From Christensenella sp. UBA3700 (lineage in GTDB: Bacteria > Bacillota > Clostridia > Christensenellales > UBA3700), in contig DFIJ01000162.1 of NCBI GenBank assembly GCA_002372775.1, positions 1 through 10,126 of the forward strand: 10,126 nt of DNA, given 5' to 3'. Of this stretch, positions 1 through 6,508 are shown piece after piece (position 1 is the stretch's first letter; every line of letters starts with the position of its first letter). The notes under the pieces were generated by a model that was not told the origin of the DNA, made no database searches, and saw only the letters and a list, made by a program, of their open reading frames with translations. Position numbers and translations under genes: made by a program.

Positions 1-3000
1 GTATCTACAAGTGAATTTCTATATAATTCAATCTTTGTAATTGTTGCATTTGTATTAGATGGATCTGTGACAAGTGTTGTAAATGTAACATCAGTTGTTG
101 TTGTAGATATATCTTTAATAACTGCTGTTGGAGTTATTAGGGCAATTGTTGTTACCTTGCTTGATTTCTTGCTTGTAACAACATCAGCGGTATTTTCATT
201 TAAGTTGTAGTTGTAGTTTACAACTACATAATATGTGTTGTTATTCAATAATCCTTCAAATACTAGAGTAGATGTAACATCTGGATTTGCAATTGAATCT
301 ACCATTACAGATGAAGCATTATTGTATAAATCAATGCTTGTGATTGTTAGATTTGTTGAATCAGAATCAAGTGTTGCAATTGTTGCACTTAAAGTAGTAG
401 CAGATGTTGAAACATTTACTGTCACAGAAGGAGCTACTTTTGCAACTGTCTTTGATGCAATAGAAATTTGCTTTTCTTGAACGCCAAGTCCATCGTTTAA
501 ATCATAAGTATATGTTGCTTTGATTGTATACTTTGTATTGCTGTATAGATTGTCAAATAATACAGTTGTTGAAGCAGGACTGTTGATTGAATCTATAGCA
601 GTATTTAAATCGCTGCTTTCGTAAATAGAGATGTTAGATAAATCCTTTAGTGTATCTACATTTGCTTTTGCAATTGCAACGTTAATTGATGTTGTTGTTG
701 CAGTAGCTGCAAGTGTGATAGTAGGTTCAACAAGGGCTATAGTTGAGAATTGTGAACTTGCCTTTGTCTTGTTAACATCAGCTGTATTTGTATTTAGGTT
801 GTATGAATAATTAGCAACAATAATATAAGTATTGTTATTTAAAAGGCCTGAGAAAGATAATGTGTTGTTAATATCTGGATTTGAAATTGTATTAACAGCA
901 TTTTCTCTATCTTTTACGTTAAATAAATCAATGCTTGAGATTGTTGCATTTGTATTAGCGTTATCTGTTAGTTTTACATCGAATGAAACATTTGTACCAT
1001 TTACAGTTAAAGTTTCAAATGTAACATTTGGTTCACTCTTTGCAATTGTTGAGCATGTAGAACTTGTTCTTGTTTCGCTCTTTATAGAAGTATCATTCTT
1101 TAAATCATATGTATATGTTAATACCATATAATATGTTGTATTGCTGTATAGGTTAGAGAACTTTCCATTAGCGATTTCTGATGTATCTACAAGTGTATTT
1201 GTTGAATCATATAAATCAACCTTTGTTATTGTTGCATCAGTATTACCATTGTCAGTAACAGTTGTTGTATATGTAATTTCTGTTGTTGTAGTAGAGATTG
1301 TATCGAATGCTACAACTGGAATCTCTCTAGCGCTTGTAGAGATTACATATGAAACTGTACCGTTTTGTGTTCCGTTGCCATCATTTAAGTTGAATGTATA
1401 AGAAATAACAAGCTTGTATGAAGAATTGCTATATAAGTTATTGAAAGATAAAGCAGTATTCTCAACAGGGCTTGTGATTGTTTGTGCTACGCTGTTGTTG
1501 TATAGAAGTTCAACCTTAGTTGCTGTTGTGTTTGTTGCATCTAAGTTGTCGATATCATACATGAATGAAATTGAATCTACACTTGATGAAACGTTCTTGA
1601 AGTGGATAGCTGTTGCTTTTTCTTGAGTTTGGATTGCATCACTTTCAACAGAGCAATCTACATCACCATTTGCATTATTTAAGTTGTAGCTATAAGAAAC
1701 AACGATGTAGTAGTTCTTATTACTTAATAGGTTATCAAATGTTAATTCTTGATTTACTGCAGGATTTGAAATTGTAGAAATCTTAACATCATTTGAATCA
1801 TATAATACAGCTGAAGGTATTGATACTAATGTTGAATCAATATCTGTCTTTGAAATAGTAAATGAAATAGATGTTTGTGTTGAGCTAATATCGTTTATGC
1901 CAACAGTTGGAACAACTTTTGCTGTAGTAGTGAAGTTGTTAGATGTAATTGTATTAGCATGAGTTCCTGTTTCATCATTTAGATTATATGTATAAGATAC
2001 TGTCATATAGTAAGTCTTATTACTATATAAACCTGTAAATGCTAAGTTGGATAAATCATTATATGAATCTAAGCTCTTTACGAACTTGCCATCTTCTTCA
2101 TATAAAGAAATACTTGTGATTACGGCATTTGTATTATCTACATCATTAAATGTTATAGAGAATGCATTAGAGTTTGTAGTTGTTGTAATAGAGTTGAATG
2201 AAACTGCTGGAGCTAGTTTAGCCTTTGTTGTAAAGAAGTTAGATTCAAGAGTATTTACATGAACTCCGTCTCCGTCATTTAAATCATATGTATATGTAAC
2301 AATAAACTTATATGTATTGTTGTTAGATAATTCAGTAAATGCAAGGTTTGCTAAATCTGAAGGATTTGAAATTGTCTTAATAGATGTTAATAAATCCTTG
2401 TTGTTATATAAATCAATTGCTGTAACTTTTGCTTGAGTATTGCTTAGATCGATTAAAGAAATGCTGAATGAAGCGGTTGTGTCATCTAATGTAACATCGC
2501 CGATAGTTACAGATGGTTCTCCAAGTTGAATTGTTGTAATTGTGTTAGAAGATATAATGCTTGCATCTTGCTCACCATTTCCATCATTTAAATCATATGA
2601 ATATGTAGCAGCAACATAGTATGTATAACCATTTAATAGGTTATTGAAATATAGAGTTGTGTTTAATGGGAATGAATCTAGAGAAGCAAATTCAGTGCCA
2701 TCTTCAAAGAATAGGGCAACGCTATTGAACTTTGCTTGTGTAGAATCTACATCTTCAATAGATAAATTGAAGCTTGCTGTTAAATCTGTAAGAGTTAAGC
2801 TGTTAATTGCTATTACAGGATTAACTAGAGTTCTTGTTGTTGTAGAATTTGACTTAATTGATTCTTCAACATCGCTAGAATTTTCGTTTAAATTATATCT
2901 GTAATTTACAACTACATAATATGTATTGTTATTTAATAAATCGTTAAATGTTAATTCATCGCTTGTTGGATTATTAATTGATTTAACGATATTGTTATCT

Positions 3001-4748
3001 TTCTTGTTATATAAATCTACGCTAGTGATTGTAAGATCTGTTGAATCAACGTCGCTATGAGTTAAAACAACACTTACAGATGTTTCTTCGTTAGTAATTG
3101 ATGAGATTGAAACGATAGGGGCATTTTTTGCAACTGTTGTCTTTTGGATTGTGTTAACGCCATGTTGCTCACCAACGCCATTGTTTAAATCAAATGCGTA
3201 TGTATAAACGATAGTGTAATTTGTGTTACTGTATAAGTTATCAAAAGTTACTGAATTGCTTTCTGGATTTGAAATAGTTGTGATAACTGTGTCATACTTG
3301 CCTGTTTCATAAATTTCAACACTCTTAATGCACTTTAGTGTACCATCTAAATCTGTTATGGCATGTGTTGCTGTAATAGATGTTGTTGTTGATGTAGCAC
3401 TTAAAGATACTTCAGGCATTTGTAAAGCTATTGTTCTAAATACGTTAGAAGTAATAGTTTCGTAATGCACGCCATTACCATCATTTAAATCGTATGTATA
3501 ATAAACCTTTAAAATGTAACTATAGTCATTGTTTAATTCGCTAAATTGTAAGTTGCTATAAGAAGTAAACTCTTGGATAGATTGCTTAACTTCTTCATCT
3601 GCAATAAGTTCAACGTTTGTTATATTAAGCTTTGTTGAATCGCTTTCTGTGTATGTGATATCAAAATCAACAGTTGTTGTGTTGTTTGTTTCGATGTTTT
3701 CAATATTAACAACAGGAAGAGCTAAAGCTCTTGTTTCGAATGAATTACTTGTAACAATAGTAACACGAGTTCCTTGTCCATCATTTAAATCATACGAACA
3801 TTCAATAGCTATACGATAAACGTTGTTATTTAATAAGTTAGTGAAAGATAAAATATGAGATAAATCAAAATGTTCTAAGCATGTTACAAGAGTGTCATTG
3901 TCTAATAATAGAGCAATAGAGTTAATTACAGCGTTAGTATGATATCCATCTTCGAATATGATACCGAAATTAACAGTATTTTCATCTACTGTTAAACTAC
4001 TAAATCCTAATGTTGGGATATCCTTTGGAGTTGTTGAGATTGTATTAGATTCTAATGTTTCAGTATGAACTCCATTACCATCATTTAAGTCATATGTGTA
4101 TGTAGCTACAATGTAGTAAACTTTTCCACTTAATAAAGATGAGAAACGTAGATTTTCTAGAGAGTCGAAACTATCAAGTGCCATAACAAGGGAATGATCT
4201 TCATTGTTATATAACTTGATTGCTGTGATTTGGGCTTTTGTATTGTCTGGATCTGCAAAATTAATAGAGAAGGAAACAGTAGTATCTGATGATTTTATAC
4301 CTTCAAATGAAATAGTTGGGGCATTAAGCGCAACAGTAGTGAATTCTTCACTGACAATTTGTTGAGTTCTTACACCTCTACCTTCATGCTTATTATATGT
4401 ATAAGTAGCAACAATATAATAAGTAGTATCATTTAAAAGATTCTCAAAAGACAATGAATTGAAATCACTAGCTGATTGAACGATTTGATCGCCGTGATAT
4501 AGATCAACTCTTGTTATAGTTGCATCAGCATTGCCTGGATCGTCTAAATTCAAATCAAAGTTAACTGAGTCGTTAACTGTAATTAAATTATCCAATGATA
4601 CTGTTGGAGTTTCTCTGATGTTTAGTAGATATAATGTTAATAATGCTAAAAGAATAACAACTACTGCAATAGCAATTATTGCATAGCCTCTTTTAAACCT
4701 CTTCTCTTCTGCCGCACTTTTAGAAGATTTTTCTGGTTCAATATACAT
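1..4748 (-). CDS. Giant membrane-anchored protein of tandem ~100-residue Ig/FN3-like modules (C-terminus outside window)
   Basis: I read the frame through the whole stretch and found no stop: 1,582 codons from the ATG at 4748-4746, continuing past the left edge. The start has AGAGGA (minus strand, 4759-4754) five bases upstream. Residues 1-21 are polar and basic just before the membrane (KRFKRG). Residues 22-42 form one hydrophobic helix with no signal-peptidase site, which suggests a signal anchor with the N-terminus inside and the rest outside. From residue 48 onward the protein is 15 complete modules plus part of a sixteenth. They are rich in Ser, Thr and Asn and share an 'LxFxNLLNNxTYY' strand followed by 'YxYDLNDGxG'. 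That resembles strands E-F-G of a fibronectin type III fold, with the usual Trp of strand B replaced by Phe, Tyr, Val or other residues. Adhesion or a cell-surface stalk is inferred; no ligand-binding or catalytic domain is visible. The C-terminus could hold a sorting signal or functional domain. Confidence 0.9.
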   Translation of the reverse strand, partial: MYIEPEKSSKSAAEEKRFKRGYAIIAIAVVVILLALLTLYLLNIRETPTVSLDNLITVNDSVNFDLNLDDPGNADATITRVDLYHGDQIVQSASDFNSLSFENLLNDTTYYIVATYTYNKHEGRGVRTQQIVSEEFTTVALNAPTISFEGIKSSDTTVSFSINFADPDNTKAQITAIKLYNNEDHSLVMALDSFDSLENLRFSSLLSGKVYYIVATYTYDLNDGNGVHTETLESNTISTTPKDIPTLGFSSLTVDENTVNFGIIFEDGYHTNAVINSIALLLDNDTLVTCLEHFDLSHILSFTNLLNNNVYRIAIECSYDLNDGQGTRVTIVTSNSFETRALALPVVNIENIETNNTTTVDFDITYTESDSTKLNITNVELIADEEVKQSIQEFTSYSNLQFSELNNDYSYILKVYYTYDLNDGNGVHYETITSNVFRTIALQMPEVSLSATSTTTSITATHAITDLDGTLKCIKSVEIYETGKYDTVITTISNPESNSVTFDNLYSNTNYTIVYTYAFDLNNGVGEQHGVNTIQKTTVAKNAPIVSISSITNEETSVSVVLTHSDVDSTDLTITSVDLYNKKDNNIVKSINNPTSDELTFNDLLNNNTYYVVVNYRYNLNENSSDVEESIKSNSTTTRTLVNPVIAINSLTLTDLTASFNLSIEDVDSTQAKFNSVALFFEDGTEFASLDSFPLNTTLYFNNLLNGYTYYVAATYSYDLNDGNGEQDASIISSNTITTIQLGEPSVTIGDVTLDDTTASFSISLIDLSNTQAKVTAIDLYNNKDLLTSIKTISNPSDLANLAFTELSNNNTYKFIVTYTYDLNDGDGVHVNTLESNFFTTKAKLAPAVSFNSITTTTNSNAFSITFNDVDNTNAVITSISLYEEDGKFVKSLDSYNDLSNLAFTGLYSNKTYYMTVSYTYNLNDETGTHANTITSNNFTTTAKVVPTVGINDISSTQTSISFTISKTDIDSTLVSIPSAVLYDSNDVKISTISNPAVNQELTFDNLLSNKNYYIVVSYSYNLNNANGDVDCSVESDAIQTQEKATAIHFKNVSSSVDSISFMYDIDNLDATNTTATKVELLYNNSVAQTITSPVENTALSFNNLYSNSSYKLVISYTFNLNDGNGTQNGTVSYVISTSAREIPVVAFDTISTTTTEITYTTTVTDNGNTDATITKVDLYDSTNTLVDTSEIANGKFSNLYSNTTYYMVLTYTYDLKNDTSIKSETRTSSTCSTIAKSEPNVTFETLTVNGTNVSFDVKLTDNANTNATISSIDLFNVKDRENAVNTISNPDINNTLSFSGLLNNNTYIIVANYSYNLNTNTADVNKTKASSQFSTIALVEPTITLAATATTTSINVAIAKANVDTLKDLSNISIYESSDLNTAIDSINSPASTTVLFDNLYSNTKYTIKATYTYDLNDGLGVQEKQISIASKTVAKVAPSVTVNVSTSATTLSATIATLDSDSTNLTITSIDLYNNASSVMVDSIANPDVTSTLVFEGLLNNNTYYVVVNYNYNLNENTADVVTSKKSSKVTTIALITPTAVIKDISTTTTDVTFTTLVTDPSNTNATITKIELYRNSLVD
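3..4607 (-). repeat. Tandem array of 15 complete and 1 partial ~300-bp modules
   Basis: Module boundaries, set at the Pro that opens each unit (plus-strand coordinates, protein order): 4607-4320, 4319-4017, 4016-3717, 3716-3417, 3416-3120, 3119-2820, 2819-2517, 2516-2211, 2210-1911, 1910-1608, 1607-1320, 1319-1032, 1031-726, 725-432, 431-132 and 131-3 (partial). Units are 96-102 residues long. Module 11 opens with Ile instead of Pro. Each has 'PxV' at the start, a 'VSFxI'-like strand near residue 15-20, 'ITxIDLYNN' near 31-39, the NLL(N/S)NxTYY strand near 60-68 and YxYDLNDGNG near 72-82, ending in 'SNxFxTxA'. Sequences differ clearly between units, so this is an old array and not a recent slippage product. 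Confidence 0.9.
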
Positions 4749-4810
4749 GGTAATCCTCTCTCACTCTTTATAATCTCACCTATAGAGTTCTCGACTATGT
4801 TAATAAAGCA

Positions 4811-4840
4811 TTGCCAAAAAATCAACGAATTTTGCCAAAA
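4811..4840 (-). promoter_or_regulatory. Left pair of TTTTGGCAA motifs, 21-bp spacing
   Basis: On the minus strand TTTTGGCAA occurs at 4819-4811 and again at 4840-4832, exactly 21 bp apart, about two helical turns. The pair lies roughly 65-90 bp upstream of the repeat-protein start codon, a plausible operator position. I do not recognise the regulator. Confidence 0.5.
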
Positions 4841-4900
4841 TTTGACATCAATCGGGGTATTTTTTGTAAATGATTTGTAAACTGCCACCTTAAGGGTGTG

Positions 4901-4934
4901 ATATTCGACAAAATCGGCCAAAAGTGTCGATTAT
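4901..4934. repeat. Inverted repeat with TCGACA/TGTCGA arms
   Basis: The arms ATATTCGACA (4901-4910) and TGTCGATTAT (4925-4934) are complementary at nine of ten positions, with a 14-base spacer. The spacer contains GGCCAAAA (4916-4923), a degenerate relative of the TTTTGGCAA motif. No T-run follows, so this is unlikely to be a terminator. It could be an operator or an RNA hairpin. Confidence 0.4.
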
Positions 4935-4935
4935 A

Positions 4936-4965
4936 TTTTGGCAAGATTTAAAGGAATTTTGGCAA
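4936..4965 (+). promoter_or_regulatory. Right pair of TTTTGGCAA motifs, 21-bp spacing
   Basis: TTTTGGCAA occurs at 4936-4944 and 4957-4965 on the plus strand, again exactly 21 bp apart. This mirrors the left pair about a centre at position 4888. A weaker version, AGTGGGCAA, follows at 4975-4983. The pair lies about 100 bp upstream of the predicted start point of the GNAT transcript. Confidence 0.5.
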
Positions 4966-4998
4966 ATAATAGAGAGTGGGCAATTTAGGGTAAGAAAG

Positions 4999-5016
4999 TT
5001 ATATTTATAAATATAA
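4999..5016. repeat. Perfect 18-bp AT palindrome
   Basis: TTATATTTATAAATATAA equals its own reverse complement over all 18 bases. It contains only A and T, so chance is a real possibility in DNA this AT-rich. It could be a protein-binding site or a melting element of the divergent control region. Confidence 0.45.
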
Positions 5017-5040
5017 ACGCAAATTCAACAATCCTATGTT

Positions 5041-5065
5041 TTGCCAATCTTTTCTATGCTATAAT
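5041..5065 (+). promoter_or_regulatory. Extended -10 promoter for the GNAT gene, overlapped by a TTGGCAA motif
   Basis: TGCTATAAT at 5057-5065 is a perfect -10 hexamer with the extended TGn element, which makes a weak -35 (TGTTTT at 5037-5042, 17-bp spacing) acceptable. The predicted transcript starts near 5072 and has a leader of about 83 bases. TTGCCAA at 5041-5047 (TTGGCAA on the minus strand) sits in the -35/spacer zone, where a bound protein would block or help polymerase. Confidence 0.6.
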
Positions 5066-5154
5066 GGTTTTGCAAAATGTATTTTTTAGGAATCAATGGC
5101 TGATTTCTTAGAAGCATTTTCTTATGTGAAAAATTACAGTTATAGGAAGAGATA

Positions 5155-5685
5155 ATGGAAATTAGAGTAGCAAGTCAAAAAGATGAAAATGCAGTAAATG
5201 AGTTTTATAAAAAGGTTATAGATGTTATGCATTATAACCATTTTAATTTTCCAAGATGGGATTATGAAGTTTATCCATCAAAGGACACAATAGCTAGTGC
5301 TATTTCAAAGGGCGAACAATTTATCTGTTTAGATAAAGATGTAATTGTTGGAGCTTTTGTGTTAAATAGGGATCCAGAAGGCGAATATCAAAAATATGGC
5401 GATTGGACAATTCATTTAGATGATGGTCAATATTTTGTTATTCATACATTCGCAGTAGACCCAGATTTTACAAGAAATGGTGTAGCTCACAGTATGCTTA
5501 ACTATATAAAGCAAAAGGCAAAAGATGAATATGTTCCATCAATAAGATGCGACATAATGGGAGACAATAGACCTGCTATTTCTTTATTTGAAAGAAATTG
5601 CTTTAAATATGTAGGCGAAGGCACTCTTGGTAGAGAGTACATTATAGGCGTAAAGGATTTTAAATTGTACGAATACAACCTATAA
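5155..5685 (+). CDS. GNAT-family N-acetyltransferase, substrate unknown
   Basis: This is a 176-residue cytosolic protein of single-domain GNAT length. The acetyl-CoA binding region is visible at residues 97-123: a beta-strand 'VIHTFAV' followed by 'RNGVA' (107-111), matching the R/Q-x-x-G-x-G/A pyrophosphate loop, and then a helix. 'DNRPAISLFERNCFKYVG' (137-154) is the usual motif B, where the last helix leads to a 'GF/CF..vG' turn. The N-terminal 'FPRWDYEVYP' and 'GEQFICLDKDVIVGAFVL' match a common Firmicute GNAT subgroup of unassigned substrate. The start is supported by AGGAAGAG a few bases upstream. It has its own promoter and ends about 90 bp before nagB. Its place beside amino-sugar genes suggests, but does not show, an amino-sugar or small-molecule acceptor. 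Confidence 0.88.
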   Translation: MEIRVASQKDENAVNEFYKKVIDVMHYNHFNFPRWDYEVYPSKDTIASAISKGEQFICLDKDVIVGAFVLNRDPEGEYQKYGDWTIHLDDGQYFVIHTFAVDPDFTRNGVAHSMLNYIKQKAKDEYVPSIRCDIMGDNRPAISLFERNCFKYVGEGTLGREYIIGVKDFKLYEYNL

Positions 5686-5738
5686 CCAAATTGTCCATAT
5701 AATTGACTAGGTTATTCCTTTATTTAGTATTTTCAAAA

Positions 5739-5747
5739 TGGTAGAAT
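5739..5747 (+). promoter_or_regulatory. Candidate extended -10 promoter for the nag operon
   Basis: TGGTAGAAT is five of six to TATAAT with the TGn extension and lies 27 bases before the nagB start. The -35 region is weak. An alternative is TTGACT (5703-5708) with TAGTAT (5725-5730) at 16-bp spacing. No terminator hairpin is visible between the GNAT gene and nagB, so read-through from upstream is also possible. Confidence 0.4.
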
Positions 5748-5763
5748 TATTTTGGTATTGAAT

Positions 5764-5768
5764 AGGAG
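5764..5768 (+). promoter_or_regulatory. Ribosome binding site that fixes the nagB start
   Basis: AGGAG lies directly against an in-frame ATG at 5769 (zero spacing), which cannot be used efficiently. It lies six bases before the ATG at 5775, which is therefore the better start. Confidence 0.75.
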
Positions 5769-5774
5769 ATGCTT

Positions 5775-6500
5775 ATGGAAGTTAAGGTATTAAAATCTGA
5801 AGAAATCAATAATGAAGTTAGCAACAGAATTATCAATTTAGTTAATTCAAACAAGAATGCTATTTTAGGATTAGCAACAGGTTCTACTCCAGTTGGTGTA
5901 TATAAAAAGCTAGCTGAAGCTTACAAGGAAGGAAAAGTATCATTTAAAACCATTAGAAGTTTTAACCTAGATGAATATATTGGCTTAACAGAAGATAATG
6001 ATCAATCATATAGATATTTTATGAATCATAATTTGTTTGATCATATCGATATAGATAAGAACAATACTAAAGTTCCATGTGGACTTGGTGATGTTGAAAA
6101 GAATGCAAAAGATTACGATGCAGCAATTGATGCAGCAGGGGGAATTGATTTCCAAATTCTAGGAATTGGTTCTGATGGTCATATTGCATTTAATGAACCA
6201 GGAACTTCATTTAATGAAGGAACACATATTGCTGAGCTTACAGATCAAACAATAACAGATAATGCAAGATTCTTCGCAAAGAAAGAAGATGTTCCAACAA
6301 AAGCTATAACAATGGGTCTTGCTTCTATTATGAAGGCAAAGGAAATTGTTCTTATTGCTGTTGGTGCAAATAAGGCTGAGGCAGTAAAAGAATTAATTAA
6401 TGGAAAGATGAGTGAAGATTGGCCTTGTACAATCTTACAAAAACATAATAATGTAACAATTTACGCAGACGAGGCTGCTTATAGTAAAGTTACAAAATAG
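5775..6500 (+). CDS. nagB: Glucosamine-6-phosphate deaminase
   Basis: It converts glucosamine-6-phosphate to fructose-6-phosphate and ammonia in the cytosol, feeding amino sugars into glycolysis. From the start at 5775 it has 241 residues, the short Bacillus-type length; the E. coli enzyme has 266 and is allosteric. Visible motifs: phosphate-binding 'GLATGSTPVG' (32-41), 'NLDEY' (64-68) with the catalytic Asp66, and 'GIGSDGHIAFNEPG' (130-143) with Asp134, His136 and Glu141 matching the known active-site residues. The C-terminal 'LQKHNNVTIYADEAA' is typical. An in-frame ATG two codons upstream is rejected because it abuts the ribosome binding site. Its stop codon TAG overlaps the AGGAG of nagA, so the two genes are one transcription unit. 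Confidence 0.96.
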   Translation: MEVKVLKSEEINNEVSNRIINLVNSNKNAILGLATGSTPVGVYKKLAEAYKEGKVSFKTIRSFNLDEYIGLTEDNDQSYRYFMNHNLFDHIDIDKNNTKVPCGLGDVEKNAKDYDAAIDAAGGIDFQILGIGSDGHIAFNEPGTSFNEGTHIAELTDQTITDNARFFAKKEDVPTKAITMGLASIMKAKEIVLIAVGANKAEAVKELINGKMSEDWPCTILQKHNNVTIYADEAAYSKVTK

Positions 6501-6508
6501 GAGACTTT

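Larger units (their letters stand above)
4749..5154. other. Divergent gene-free control region
   Basis: This region lies between the divergent starts of the giant repeat protein and the GNAT gene. It holds five TTGGCAA motifs, an inverted repeat around TCGACA, a CCTTAAGG-centred palindrome, an 18-bp AT palindrome and an extended -10 promoter reading rightward; these have their own entries or findings. For the leftward gene I could not choose a promoter: the minus-strand TATAAA at 4772-4767 is too close to the start codon, and other candidates match poorly. I see no convincing small gene here; the one open frame crossing into the repeat gene looks accidental. Confidence 0.7.

Noticed and set aside
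235..2904. Several short plus-strand open frames of 70-99 codons opposite the repeat gene
   Set aside because: They lie antisense to the continuous minus-strand frame, recur with its 300-bp periodicity, and lack consistent ribosome binding sites. They are shadows of the low-complexity coding sequence.
1..4748. The 300-bp periodicity as a CRISPR array or non-coding satellite
   Set aside because: There are no short identical repeats with unique spacers; the period is a protein module in an unbroken frame.
4842..4870. TTGACA followed by TGTAAA at 17 bp as a second rightward promoter
   Set aside because: The -10 matches only four of six positions and no gene begins near; the promoter at 5057-5065 is far better.
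4676..4921. Minus-strand 81-codon open frame overlapping the start of the giant gene
   Set aside because: It begins inside the motif-rich control region, overlaps the anchor-coding sequence in another frame and shows no recognisable protein features.
5750..5759. TTTTGGTATT before nagB as a NagR-type operator or a sixth motif copy
   Set aside because: Only half of a palindromic operator is present, and it differs from TTTTGGCAA at the key CA positions.
5769..5774. Upstream ATG adding Met-Leu to NagB
   Set aside because: The AGGAG ribosome binding site touches this ATG with no spacing, while the ATG at 5775 has ideal spacing.
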